In this document: positions 24,314 to 33,336 of the stretch, one piece after another
Position numbering within the stretch: the stretch's first letter is position 1
Layout: the number at the start of each line of letters is the position of its first letter
Source: Desulfuromusa sp.
Lineage (GTDB): Bacteria; Desulfobacterota; Desulfuromonadia; Desulfuromonadales; Geopsychrobacteraceae
NCBI GenBank assembly: GCA_021647765.1
Contig: JAKIUD010000030.1
Span: forward strand, 1-38,696
Length of the DNA: 38,696 nucleotides
Direction: 5' to 3'
The notes under the pieces: generated by a model
What the model was told of the DNA's origin: nothing
Seen by the model: only the letters and a program-made list of their open reading frames with translations
Databases searched by the model: none
Made by a program: the position numbers and the translations under genes

Positions 24314-26011
24314 TTAAACCTCCTCCTGAGTCACCCGCAGGATTTCTTCTACCGTTGTCTGCCCAGCCAGAACCTTGACTAAGCCTGCTTGCCGCAGAGA
24401 GCGCATCCCCATTTTCAATGCCTGCTGACGAATTGTCGCCGCGTCCGCATTGCTGGTCACCAGATGACGAATAGGATCGGTTACTTCCAACAGTTCATAC
24501 ACACCAGTTCGTCCAAGATAACCAACCTGCATACAATGACTGCAGCCACGCCCACGATAAAAAGTTACCTGTTTCGGCACTTCCGTTCCATCAAACAGTT
24601 CAGCAAGTAATTCCTTCTCAGGCCGATAGCTAATACGACAGTGTGGGCAGACAGTTCTTACCAATCGTTGCGCCAGAACCCCAACCAGCGCCGAGGCTGC
24701 CAGAAAAGGTTCAACCCCCATATCTACCAAACGTGCCAGAGCCCCGGCTGAGTCATTGGTGTGCAGAGTGGAAAAGACCAGATGCCCTGTCAACGCCGCC
24801 TGAACAGCTATTTTTGCCGTTTCACTATCGCGGATTTCACCCACCATAATCACATCTGGATCCTGCCGTAATATGGATCGTAAACCTTGAGCAAAAGTGA
24901 GATCTATTTTGGGATTAACCTGGACTTGTCCAACTCCCGGAAGTTGGTATTCAATCGGATCCTCAACGGTAATGATATTCTGTTCATGGGAATTAATGGC
25001 CGATAATGCCGAATAAAGAGTTGTCGTTTTACCTGCCCCGGTCGGTCCCGTGACCAGAAAGATGCCATGATTTTTCTCTATCATCGCCTTGATCTGTGGC
25101 AACATCTCAGAATCAACCCCAATATCTCCAAGTTTCAACACTCCGGCACTTTTATCCAGCAGACGGAGGACAACCCGCTCACCAAAAGCCGTGGGCAGTG
25201 TTGACACCCGGATATCCCCCTGTTTTCCTGCAATACGAACCGAGAATCGGCCATCCTGAGGGAGGCGTTTTTCAGCAATATCCAAGTTTGCCATAATTTT
25301 CAAACGGGAAATAATATTTGATAAGGCACGATAAGGGGGGCGCTGCACCTCGTAGAGAATTCCATCAACCCGATAGCGAACGATCACTTCAGTTTCAAAC
25401 GGTTCAATATGAATATCACTGGCGCGTTGTCGGTAAGCCTGGGTCAGTAATCCATTGACAAAACGGATAATCGGCGCCTCGTCGCTGGTATCCAGAAGAT
25501 CTTCAATCTGGATAGAAACATCCAGATCTTCCTGCCCGATATCAGAGATCGAACTGTCACCACCACCAGAAAGGGTCTCATAACCTTGGTTGATCGCTGC
25601 AATTAATTTATCCGGTTCTGCCAGGCAGGGGATAATTCGACAACCCGTTAAAACTGAAAGATCATTCAAAATACGATTATTACTTGGGTCAACAACGGCT
25701 AAGCGGATCGTCTGCCCGTCAATTTCTAAAGGAACCGCCAGATTTTCTTTGGCGTAACTGATCGGAATAGTGGTCAATAGATGGAGGGCGCTGGTTGCAA
25801 CCTTCGGCTCTGCAACATATTCCATCCCGCTCTGAGTTGCCAGAGCTTCTGCAAGAGTGATTTCTGTCGTCACACCCTTTTCCTTGAGAATATCCCCCAA
25901 TCGCAGGGAACTGGACTCCTGTTCGCGTAATGCCTGGCGAACAATATCCTCAGAGAGACCCTTGTCCTGTACCAGAATTTCCCCAAGTTGGCGCCATTTC
26001 AACGGTCGCAT
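24314..26011 (-). CDS. gspE: Type II secretion ATPase GspE
   Basis: Cytoplasmic hexameric ATPase that powers pseudopilus assembly (565 residues). An N-terminal GspE/MshE-type domain (about 1-150) is followed by the ATPase core with Walker A GPTGAGKTT, an Asp box near ITVEDPIEYQLPG, Walker B DPDVIMVGEIRD and the His box TGHLVFSTLHTND. A tetracysteine zinc site (CPHC and CSHC, about 50 residues apart) lies towards the C-terminus, as in GspE rather than PilT. It starts three bases after the gspD stop with a G-rich ribosome site. Confidence 0.97.
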   Translation of the reverse strand: MRPLKWRQLGEILVQDKGLSEDIVRQALREQESSSLRLGDILKEKGVTTEITLAEALATQSGMEYVAEPKVATSALHLLTTIPISYAKENLAVPLEIDGQTIRLAVVDPSNNRILNDLSVLTGCRIIPCLAEPDKLIAAINQGYETLSGGGDSSISDIGQEDLDVSIQIEDLLDTSDEAPIIRFVNGLLTQAYRQRASDIHIEPFETEVIVRYRVDGILYEVQRPPYRALSNIISRLKIMANLDIAEKRLPQDGRFSVRIAGKQGDIRVSTLPTAFGERVVLRLLDKSAGVLKLGDIGVDSEMLPQIKAMIEKNHGIFLVTGPTGAGKTTTLYSALSAINSHEQNIITVEDPIEYQLPGVGQVQVNPKIDLTFAQGLRSILRQDPDVIMVGEIRDSETAKIAVQAALTGHLVFSTLHTNDSAGALARLVDMGVEPFLAASALVGVLAQRLVRTVCPHCRISYRPEKELLAELFDGTEVPKQVTFYRGRGCSHCMQVGYLGRTGVYELLEVTDPIRHLVTSNADAATIRQQALKMGMRSLRQAGLVKVLAGQTTVEEILRVTQEEV

Positions 26012-26014
26012 GGA

Positions 26015-28027
26015 TTATTCCCCCGTTGCCGTTTCTGGCTTTAACACATTCCCCTCTGGATCTTCCAAACCGAAAAAACTATTGGAATCGCCTTTTTCCT
26101 GAAACAGATTAAGGCTGTCCCGATTTTCCCGAGTAATTCGTTTCAGATCTTCAGCATTACGAATCACGTGAGGGGTAATAAAAATCAATAGACTGGTTTT
26201 CTTTTCAATATCTTTCGTCCGCTTGAATAAGAGCCCAAGGATCGGAATATCTCCCAGGAACGGAACTTTGGTGACCGATTTAGCTGTATCGGTTTGGAAC
26301 AGGCCGCCAAGGACAACCGTTTCACCATCACGAGCCACGATTGTGTTACGCAGTAAGGTCTTTTTAAACGTCGGGCCAACCTCATTGACTGACCCGGTCG
26401 CTGTTGATTCAGCAACAACAGAACTGATTTCCTGAAAAATCTTCATGCGCACCAGATTTCCTTCGGTGATCTGCGGAGTAAATCGTAAAGTGAGTGCTGC
26501 ATCCTGGCGCTCAACCGAGTTGATCGGATTACCGGCATTATCAGTTGTTTTTGAGGTGATGATGGGGACGTTTTTACCAACGATAATCTCTGCTTCTTCA
26601 TTATCTGATGTCAGCAAACGTGGCGCGGAAAGAACATTAACATTTGAATCGGTTTGAGAAAGTCCAATCAAGGCAGAAAGAGCCGGAACCGTGACAGTCT
26701 CTCCATTAATGACAGTTGTAATCGGGTTGAACATCCCACCAAGCAGAATACCGTCAACAGCTTGAGCAAGCACATTTGGAACCCCATCTGTCGGGGCAAA
26801 AGTTGCCAAGCCTTCCGCCCCTGCATTGCTGGCACCAAAAATCAAACTGTCGCTACCGGTATCGACCGCACCTTGCAACGAAGTTCCCAGATCCATCAGA
26901 GCATCCATCGATAGTTCCAGAATCAGGGCTTCAACAAAAACCTGCTTCCGCTTGATATCGAGTTGTCTGAGCAGGCTCTGAACCCCCGCATAGTCTTCAG
27001 CAGTCGCACTAATAATGAGTGCGTTGGTGGGTTTATCTGCCGTAATTGTGACGTCTCCAAAAACTTTACCAACGGCCATTTCCTGCTTTACCGAGGGAGC
27101 TTTTTTTGCCCCCACAACAATTTTATTCAGAGTTTCAGATAAACCCTCCGCTTCAGCATGTTCCAGATAATAAACATGGACACCAGCCCGACCAAGATCC
27201 GCTTTTTCATCAAGTTGAACAATTAGCTCTTTGGCACGCAAAATAAATTTATCATCACCCATAAGTATCACTTTATGGGTTCGTTCATAAGGAATAATTC
27301 GTCCTAAAGTTTTTTTATGGGTTGTTGTGCCAGTTTTTTTCCCCCGAATTGTTGTAGCACCACCTTCCAGCACCTGCATCACTAATTTAGCAGTTTCTTC
27401 AGCATCTGAAAAACGGAGATCAACTATTTCCATTTTCTCAGCATCCCAGGAATGATCCAAAGAAGAGATAATTTGTGCTAGACGCCTGATGTTGGCAGCG
27501 CTATCTGTAATGACAACGGTATTCGTTGGGGCATAGGCAACGACGTGGCTGGTTTTGGGCATGAGCGGGCGGAGAATTGTGTCGACAACAACGGTAGCAT
27601 CCAGATTTTTCAGCTCAATGAGGCGAGTGATAAACTGTTCACCAAGATTTTTTCCGCTACTGATTGGCAGATTTTCTACTTTTGCAGTACGAATCGAGAC
27701 AATTTTATTCACTTTTCCTGAAGGAACAATAGTAAAGCCCTTGACCTTAAGAACGGTACTGAAAAGCCGATAGGCATCATCCACAGTAATCGGCTTCGGT
27801 GAAACCACACTGACCTTGCCACGTACCGATTCATCGTAAACAAAATTTTTACCGGTCAATTCACTGATTGTTCCAATCAAATCGACTAACTCAACATTCT
27901 GGAAATCGAGCGTAACTTCAAGCTGACCCGCCAGCTTCTCTTTCTGTGCTGCCAGCGGTTGAGAAACTGATAAAACCAAAAGCATGCATATCAGCAACAA
28001 AATATTTGTGCCGCGTCGAATGACCAC
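26015..28027 (-). CDS. gspD: Type II secretion secretin GspD
   Basis: Outer-membrane secretin channel (about 670 residues). A signal peptide (LLLICMLLVLSVSQPLAA) is followed by N0 to N3 domains (VTLDFQNVELVDLIGTIS; LKNLDATVVVDTILRPL; repeats of the ALIISATAEDYAGVQSLLRQ type) and the secretin core ending with VVLGGLFQTD and VPFLGDIPILGLLFK. The open frame reaches a TTG at 28033, but AGGAG directly abuts it; the GTG at 28027 is six bases from AGGAG and is taken as start. That AGGAG overlaps the gspC stop codon, so translation is coupled. No pilotin gene is recognised nearby. Confidence 0.96.
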   Translation of the reverse strand: MVIRRGTNILLLICMLLVLSVSQPLAAQKEKLAGQLEVTLDFQNVELVDLIGTISELTGKNFVYDESVRGKVSVVSPKPITVDDAYRLFSTVLKVKGFTIVPSGKVNKIVSIRTAKVENLPISSGKNLGEQFITRLIELKNLDATVVVDTILRPLMPKTSHVVAYAPTNTVVITDSAANIRRLAQIISSLDHSWDAEKMEIVDLRFSDAEETAKLVMQVLEGGATTIRGKKTGTTTHKKTLGRIIPYERTHKVILMGDDKFILRAKELIVQLDEKADLGRAGVHVYYLEHAEAEGLSETLNKIVVGAKKAPSVKQEMAVGKVFGDVTITADKPTNALIISATAEDYAGVQSLLRQLDIKRKQVFVEALILELSMDALMDLGTSLQGAVDTGSDSLIFGASNAGAEGLATFAPTDGVPNVLAQAVDGILLGGMFNPITTVINGETVTVPALSALIGLSQTDSNVNVLSAPRLLTSDNEEAEIIVGKNVPIITSKTTDNAGNPINSVERQDAALTLRFTPQITEGNLVRMKIFQEISSVVAESTATGSVNEVGPTFKKTLLRNTIVARDGETVVLGGLFQTDTAKSVTKVPFLGDIPILGLLFKRTKDIEKKTSLLIFITPHVIRNAEDLKRITRENRDSLNLFQEKGDSNSFFGLEDPEGNVLKPETATGE

Positions 28028-28036
28028 GATCAACTC

Positions 28037-28924
28037 CTATTCAAAACTATATTCAAATGTTTTCGGTTGCCCGTTACGCATCAAACCGAGAGTGATATTG
28101 TTCGCTTCGCGAACCTGTTGAAAAATCTGTAGTGCTTTTTCCGGGCTATTCAGCTCAACTTGATTGACTTCAACAACCAAATCGCCAACCCGCAAACCAA
28201 TTTTTTCCAATAATGAACCCTTTTCCAACTCCACCAGTTTAAACCCGATAGTTTTGCCATTTTTTATCTGTGGAACCATTCGAGCAGTTTGCAGTAATGA
28301 GTTGAGATTGGCACGAGCATTATCCGCGACAGCTTTTGAAATCTTCCAGCGACTCTCATCAACGGCAACAATTCCCTCTTTAGCCGCAGCAGAGCTTCGC
28401 GGTCTGACCAACTTGGCACCAGCCCCTTTACGTTGCTTCAATAACAACTCCCGGCGGGTGCCATGATCCTTTAAAACCACCAACTTACGACCGATCTCAC
28501 TCACAACCACCCTGGGAGCCAACTCTTCCTGCAACTGAAAGATACCAGCTTTTGCCCCCGATTTGATCAACGCTAAAGAATCTTCGCCAGCAACGACGGT
28601 TCCAATCAACTCAAGGTCACCAATCATTCCTGTCGATTCCACTGCAGTCTCTGCAGGAAAAGCTGTAGACGAAAGATTAACCTGTTCTGCTCCATTGATC
28701 CCTTTGGAATTAAACAGATTTCGATTTAAAATAATCTGGAAGTCATCTTCCTGCAGTTGATGCACGGCAATTTTCCTTGGTATGGGTTCTGCGGACAGCA
28801 TCATCTCATCGCCCCCCAATGACAGACCAATCAACCGCCCTGCCAACATCCCGGACATAATTCCGCCAACAATAGACAAAACCAGCAGCAAGTAATTCAA
28901 CAATCTTTGCAGATCAATTTGCAC
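28037..28924 (-). CDS. gspC: Type II secretion protein GspC
   Basis: Inner-membrane protein of 295 residues that links the platform to the secretin. An N-terminal membrane segment (about 9-33) precedes the homology region, roughly 55-140, with FQIILNRNLFNSKG and GTVVAGEDSLALI, and a C-terminal PDZ domain (about 205-290) with IGLRVGDLVVEVNQVELNSPEKAL. It is the first gene of the operon and starts with GTG; the ribosome site is weak. A TGA lies a short distance upstream in frame, so a much longer N-terminus is ruled out. Confidence 0.93.
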   Translation of the reverse strand: MQIDLQRLLNYLLLVLSIVGGIMSGMLAGRLIGLSLGGDEMMLSAEPIPRKIAVHQLQEDDFQIILNRNLFNSKGINGAEQVNLSSTAFPAETAVESTGMIGDLELIGTVVAGEDSLALIKSGAKAGIFQLQEELAPRVVVSEIGRKLVVLKDHGTRRELLLKQRKGAGAKLVRPRSSAAAKEGIVAVDESRWKISKAVADNARANLNSLLQTARMVPQIKNGKTIGFKLVELEKGSLLEKIGLRVGDLVVEVNQVELNSPEKALQIFQQVREANNITLGLMRNGQPKTFEYSFE

Positions 28925-28990
28925 AGCAACCGAACCGTTAGTATTAGGTATTCAAAAGAAGCATCAACTATTTTTTTCGCGAGACCTATA

Positions 28991-28996
28991 ATTATA
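28991..28996 (-). promoter_or_regulatory. Candidate -10 element for the gsp operon
   Basis: The minus strand reads TGTATAATTATAG here, about 67 bases before the gspC GTG; TATAAT matches the -10 consensus. No good -35 stands at the right distance, only an AT-rich tract, so this is weak evidence. Confidence 0.3.
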
Positions 28997-29107
28997 CACA
29001 ATTTAACAAAAAATTATTACATTTTTTTTATCTTAAAATCGATGGCTCATTATCCAGATTGAATCCTCTCCTATTTCTGGCTATAATTACGAGGATCGGC
29101 ATATAAT

Positions 29108-29135
29108 TTGACTCGTTTTCGTAAGATATTATCTA
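29108..29135 (+). promoter_or_regulatory. Candidate promoter of the quinone oxidoreductase-like gene
   Basis: TTGACT at 29108-29113 is a good -35; TATCTA at 29130-29135, 16 bases later, is a weak -10. The gene starts at 29159 after an AAGGAGAG ribosome site. Confidence 0.35.
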
Positions 29136-29158
29136 TCATTTTATCAAAGGAGAGAGTA

Positions 29159-30151
29159 ATGAAAGCAGTTCTTATGGATGAATTTGGTGCCCCGGAAGTT
29201 ATGAAGATTGGGGAGATTGACAAACCACAACCAAAAGCCAATGAAGTCCTGATTAAAGTTGTTGCTACCAGCATCAACCGTCCCGATCTAGTTCAGCGGA
29301 TGGGCAATTATCCTGCTCCTGCGGGTGATTCAGAGATTCTGGGACTCGAAGTTGCAGGAACCATCGCTGAAATTGGTGGCGACGTCAGCAACTGGAAGGT
29401 CGGTGATCGGGTTATGTCACTGGTTGGAGGTGGCGGTTATGCAGAATATGCCGTGGCTTACGCAAATCATCTGATGCCGATTCCCGACAGTATGAGTTTT
29501 GAAGAGGCCGCCTGTGTCAATGAAAGCTACATCACCGCATTCCTCAATGTTTTTATGATTGGCGGACTGCAGGATGGGCAGACGGCTATTTTTCATGGTG
29601 GCGGTGGTGGAGTTAATACTGCTGCCATTCAACTGGCGAAAACCCTGACACCAAATGCTAAACTGATTGTTACCGCCAACCCAAGTAAAATGGAACGGGT
29701 CAAGGAGCTGGGTGTCGACCTGGTTATCGATTATACTGAGACCCCTGATTTTTCCAGTCTTGTCAAAGAATACACCGCTAAAAAAGGGGTTGATGTGATT
29801 CTCGACCATGTTGGTGCCAAGTACCTGAAACCAAACATGAACTCCCTTGGTTACACAGGAAAGCTTGTGATTATCGGTGTCATCAGTGGGATTAAAGCTG
29901 AATTAAACCTGGCGCTGATGATGGTCAAACGCCAACAGATTATTGGCTCGGTTCTGCGCAGTCGTCCGGTTGCTGAAAAAGGAGATATTGTTGCTGAATT
30001 CACCCGCCGCGCCCTGCCCCGATTTGCCGACCGAAGTATCGTCCCGATTATCGAAAAAGTTTTCCCGCAGACTGATGTTGTCGCGGCACACCAGATGATG
30101 GAAGAGGATAAGCACTTCGGCAAAATCGTCCTGAAAATTGCCGATGCCTGA
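29159..30151 (+). CDS. NAD(P)H:quinone oxidoreductase-like protein (zinc-independent MDR family)
   Basis: Medium-chain dehydrogenase/reductase of the quinone oxidoreductase/PIG3 type (330 residues). It begins MKAVLMDEFGAPEVMKI, has ATSINRPDLVQRMGNYPAP near 38-56, GLEVAGTIAEIG, WKVGDRV and a nucleotide-binding segment FHGGGGGVNTAAIQLAK. The structural-zinc cysteines of alcohol dehydrogenases are absent. The frame extends upstream to 29108 but the ATG at 29159 has AAGGAGAG in place. It is divergent from the gsp operon and followed by a hairpin. Substrate unknown. Confidence 0.9.
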   Translation: MKAVLMDEFGAPEVMKIGEIDKPQPKANEVLIKVVATSINRPDLVQRMGNYPAPAGDSEILGLEVAGTIAEIGGDVSNWKVGDRVMSLVGGGGYAEYAVAYANHLMPIPDSMSFEEAACVNESYITAFLNVFMIGGLQDGQTAIFHGGGGGVNTAAIQLAKTLTPNAKLIVTANPSKMERVKELGVDLVIDYTETPDFSSLVKEYTAKKGVDVILDHVGAKYLKPNMNSLGYTGKLVIIGVISGIKAELNLALMMVKRQQIIGSVLRSRPVAEKGDIVAEFTRRALPRFADRSIVPIIEKVFPQTDVVAAHQMMEEDKHFGKIVLKIADA

Positions 30152-30175
30152 TTGGTACAAATAAAATGAGTAGAG

Positions 30176-30214
30176 AGAAAACGTCCTTCTGAATTAAATC
30201 GGGGGACGTTTTCT
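30176..30214. terminator. Hairpin after the quinone oxidoreductase-like gene
   Basis: Perfect 11-base arms, AGAAAACGTCC (30176-30186) and GGACGTTTTCT (30204-30214), enclose a 17-base loop. No long T-run follows, although the right arm contains TTTT. It probably ends transcription of the upstream gene. Confidence 0.5.
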
Positions 30215-30237
30215 GCTGCACTAAAAAAGGAAATTCC

Positions 30238-30489
30238 ATGCCTTTTGAAATTACCGACTTTCGTGTTGTTCCACGGCAACAAAATAAATTTGTTAAACAG
30301 GTGCAATTACACTACTCGCAAGATGGTAATATACGCACCTGGGATGCAGTTAAAAGTTACAAAAGCGTCTCTGTTCTGCTCTACCATATTAAAAAAGCCT
30401 TTCTTCTGGTCAAACAGTTTCGACCACCAGTCTACATGAACGACAAAAAGCACACCTGCATTGATGTTCTCTTTTTACTGGTATTTTGA
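30238..30489 (+). pseudogene. Truncated NUDIX hydrolase (N-terminal part, NUDT14-like)
   Basis: An 83-residue frame with a good AAGGAAA ribosome site. Residues about 40-66 (KSYKSVSVLLYHIKKAFLLV, then KQFRPPVY) resemble the N-terminal segment of ADP-ribose/UDP-sugar diphosphatases of the NUDIX superfamily. The match ends at about residue 68; the tail TCIDVLFLLVF is unrelated, and the NUDIX box (GX5EX7REUXEEXGU) is absent in every frame up to the next gene. The family is normally near 200 residues, so about two thirds of the gene is missing. Any product could not hydrolyse nucleotides in the usual way. Confidence 0.6.
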
Positions 30490-30516
30490 ACAGTCTGGAA
30501 TGCACGAATAAAAAAA

Positions 30517-31368
30517 CTATTGATGAACAATTAAGCTCGGTTGCACAATAGCCTGGGAGGCAAGTTCAAGGACGTCCTCAAGAGGAATCAGACTTCTGGT
30601 TTTAGCAATAGATCCATTCATGTGAACATAACGGATCTCCGGATGAGAGGCAACTAAGCAAAAGTCAACAACCATATTATCCGCCAACCGCAACATTTCC
30701 CACCCTGCGCCACGGATCGACGGGGTAATACTCATCACCACAGCTTTGTCATTCAGAGCACGAAGATATAACTCCATTGACAACTTAGGGTTGTCTGCAA
30801 TACGACTGACAAGAGCCTTGAGATGTTTTATCGGCAGAATTTGAGTCTCTTTTTTCAGTTGTTCCAAGCGCGCCATTTTCAGACCAATCATTTCAATGAA
30901 ATTCTCCCCAAAATCTTTCATCAACCCATAAAAAGCATCCTGCTCGGTTAATGAAGTTACTTTTGAGAAACATGAAAGAATATAGCCATCAATCGGTGAA
31001 GAAGATGCAAACAAAACACTGGTATCGATACCAAGATATTCAGCGGTCTTATAAGGCCCCCTGACGTCCATCATGCTCATTTGTGCATACCAGCCAAAAA
31101 CTATTGTGGCGGTATCATGGTAGCCGAGATACCTCATCACCAGGTGAAACGCACAGGGAAACGATGGATCCTGATGATGGTCGAAATTATGCTTTTCAAG
31201 ATCATGTTCCATCCCGACATCGACAACATAGGTATCGGGATCAGCAAGATCCTCACTGGTTGCTTCACGACGAAAAATTTCTGCAGAACCTAGAGTTGCA
31301 AGCAAAATACTCACAGACATAAAATCGTCTTTATGGGCACTGCCGGGATGGGTAATAATTTTATACAC
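30517..31368 (-). CDS. MYG1/UPF0160-family protein (DHH-like putative metal-dependent hydrolase)
   Basis: A 283-residue protein whose N-terminus THPGSAHKDDFMSVSIL and YVVDVGMEHDLEKHNFDHHQ match the MYG1 family (usual form THSGxFHxDDVxA and FDHHQ). These His/Asp motifs resemble the metal-binding motifs of DHH phosphoesterases; eukaryotic MYG1 is a 3'-5' RNA exonuclease, but bacterial members are little studied. The start is GTG at 31368 with AGGA about eight bases upstream. It is convergent with the truncated NUDIX gene and apparently alone in its transcript. Confidence 0.8.
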   Translation of the reverse strand: MYKIITHPGSAHKDDFMSVSILLATLGSAEIFRREATSEDLADPDTYVVDVGMEHDLEKHNFDHHQDPSFPCAFHLVMRYLGYHDTATIVFGWYAQMSMMDVRGPYKTAEYLGIDTSVLFASSSPIDGYILSCFSKVTSLTEQDAFYGLMKDFGENFIEMIGLKMARLEQLKKETQILPIKHLKALVSRIADNPKLSMELYLRALNDKAVVMSITPSIRGAGWEMLRLADNMVVDFCLVASHPEIRYVHMNGSIAKTRSLIPLEDVLELASQAIVQPSLIVHQ

Positions 31369-31595
31369 CTGACTTATCCTATTGATATAACTAAGTTTTT
31401 AACAGTACCTGCCAAAAGCAATGAGCGCTGATATAATCAATCTTCAACATTCAAATTCTAGCATATATTCTGGTTGTTTGGCTCATAAAAATCTTCACCA
31501 ATCAAATAAACCGCCCCGGCAGAAAAAACTCTCGGTTACTTTTGCGTGCATGGACAACAGAAGTTGCTCAACAAAAATGATTTTTTGCAATGCTA

Positions 31596-31838
31596 TCACG
31601 GGAGATCCACACCACAACTCCCATCACAAAAGGGCTGATTTTCTGTTTTTCCACAACTGCACAAATAAACCTTTTCACGTTCCTTGACCTCAAAGCGAAT
31701 TGGCGAAAACTCTCCATCTTGATGATGTCCATCGCAAAAAGGCAAGCTTTCAGATTGTCCACATGTACAGCGATAGTAAACTCCCGGATCAAGAGTGAGG
31801 GCAATTGGCATCCCGGCATCATTATTCATTTTACTCAT
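31596..31838 (-). CDS. Small CDGSH-type iron-sulfur protein with altered second motif
   Basis: An 80-residue protein with two CDGSH-like motifs. The first, YRCTCGQSESLPFCDGHH, keeps the three Cys and one His that bind a 2Fe-2S cluster. In the second, CSCGKTENQPFCDGSC, the ligand His is replaced by Cys and the protein ends seven residues later (GVDLP plus stop). CDGSH proteins take part in electron transfer or iron-sulfur transfer; the bacterial tandem type is usually 70-80 residues. The gene is alone, on the minus strand. Changing His to Cys at this site is expected to alter redox potential and cluster stability. Confidence 0.85.
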   Translation of the reverse strand: MSKMNNDAGMPIALTLDPGVYYRCTCGQSESLPFCDGHHQDGEFSPIRFEVKEREKVYLCSCGKTENQPFCDGSCGVDLP

Positions 31839-32274
31839 AAAAACCTCTCAATAAAAGGATCTCTGTTCATAAAATTTATCATTTCAATTTATAAGAAACC
31901 AGACAATATCTAGAAATAGCGATTGTAGAAACTTTTCTTGCCCGATTCGTATTTTTGTTTCCTCTCCAAATACTTCAAGTTATTTCATAAAAAAAACCAT
32001 AAATACACGCAACACCGCATGTTGCTCAGAATTAATGTTTCATAGCCACCAAGTGATACCGCAAATGTTACAAGCTCAACATTGCTGGTCTCGCCAAAGT
32101 CATTGGATGGCTAAGCAAAAATTTCGTCCCACAAGGTGTAGTGGTTTTTCGAGGGCGAAGGCATACATAGAGTATGCCGAGGTCTTGAAAAACTGCTGCA
32201 ACGCCGGAGGTCGGACTTTTTGCGACGCCATCAACATTGTGTTCTTCGTGCAATTTATGGTTTAATTGTTTTAG
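31839..32274. other. Intergenic region with a palindromic repeat-like segment
   Basis: No supported gene. Bases 32060-32262 are less AT-rich and contain stems such as GGCATAC/GTATGCC (32160-32166 with 32172-32178) inside a longer imperfect inverted repeat (TTTTTC outer arms, about 32145-32190), then GACTTTTTGCGACGCCATCAA. This composition resembles dispersed intergenic repeats of sulfate- and metal-reducing bacteria, but that is from memory. A plus-strand frame at 32035-32265 is judged a by-product. Confidence 0.45.
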
Positions 32275-33336
32275 TTATTTTTCACGATGAATCGCTAAAA
32301 TATCCGTTAATATTGAATATCCGGTTTCAATTTTTCCGGCTCCAGCGCCGACGATGGTGACATCACCTAATAAATCGCTGGTGAAAGTTAAGGCATTTGT
32401 AGCCCCCATGATACTTGCAAGTGGATGCGTTAGCGATAATTTTTCCGGTTTTACCGATGCTTTTACTTCATTGCCCCTTTTCTCAATCGTGCTGATTAAT
32501 TTCCACCGTGCATTTTCATTTTTAGCTTCGGTCATCATTTCCGGCGTGATTTTAGCAATTCCCACTCTATCGACATCAGCAGCTGAAATTGGATTATCCA
32601 TTAAAACATTTGCTAGAATGATAACTTTTGCCATTGCATCAAATCCTTCTACATCGCCGGTAGGATCGGCTTCGGCATAACCCAATTCCTGTGCTTTATC
32701 CAATACATCATCATAGGCCATTCCTTTTTCCATTTCGCAGAGCATATAATTACAAGTACCATTTAGAATTCCTTTGATGGCAGTAATCGTGCATCCAGCA
32801 AGCGGACCATTTGCTAAATTCAGAATCGGCGTCCCGGACATGACCGTTCCTTCGATCATAAACTTCACATTATTTTTTTCCGCAAGTTTTTGCAATGCAG
32901 CATATTGGAGTGCTGCCGGACCCTTATTACTTGTAACGATATGTTTGCCATTTTCGAAAGCAGCTTTGCAATGTGTAATTGCCGGTTCGCCGGTTTTGAC
33001 ATTGGTAAAAGCTAATTCACAAACGATATCAGCGTTGGTTTCACGAATGGTACGTAACGAATCCCAACCTTTCTCACAATCACCAGCATAGTTCTCTAGA
33101 TTATCCCCGGCTTTTGCTAAATCCAAACATTGTTGAATGTCTAATCCGTCGGCACAGTAAACGGTGCCTTTCATAACATCGCTAATAGCGACAATACTTG
33201 CCTCAAATCCGTATTTTGATTTCAACTCATTTTCTTTAGAGAGTAAAATCTCACAGACCCCCTGACCTACGGTTCCAAAACCTATTAAAGCAATTTTTGT
33301 TTTTTTCGCAAGGCGGGATTTCATTTCTTTCATCAT
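32275..33336 (-). CDS. hom: Homoserine dehydrogenase
   Basis: Reduces aspartate semialdehyde to homoserine for threonine and methionine synthesis. The Rossmann motif IGFGTVGQG is at 18-26, the catalytic-Lys segment is HIVTSNKGPAAL, and the family signature is AQELGYAEADPTGDVEGFDAMAK. At 353 residues it lacks the C-terminal ACT domain of the 430-residue form, so threonine feedback through that domain is not expected. AAGGAG precedes the start; three ATGs lie within five codons. It has no thr or met neighbours here, and its codons look more A/T-ending than those of the gsp and hut genes, which could mean transfer. Confidence 0.9.
   Translation of the reverse strand: MMKEMKSRLAKKTKIALIGFGTVGQGVCEILLSKENELKSKYGFEASIVAISDVMKGTVYCADGLDIQQCLDLAKAGDNLENYAGDCEKGWDSLRTIRETNADIVCELAFTNVKTGEPAITHCKAAFENGKHIVTSNKGPAALQYAALQKLAEKNNVKFMIEGTVMSGTPILNLANGPLAGCTITAIKGILNGTCNYMLCEMEKGMAYDDVLDKAQELGYAEADPTGDVEGFDAMAKVIILANVLMDNPISAADVDRVGIAKITPEMMTEAKNENARWKLISTIEKRGNEVKASVKPEKLSLTHPLASIMGATNALTFTSDLLGDVTIVGAGAGKIETGYSILTDILAIHREK

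Noticed and set aside
28028..28033. TTG start of gspD
   Set aside because: The AGGAG sequence directly abuts it, leaving no spacing; the GTG at 28027 is six bases away.
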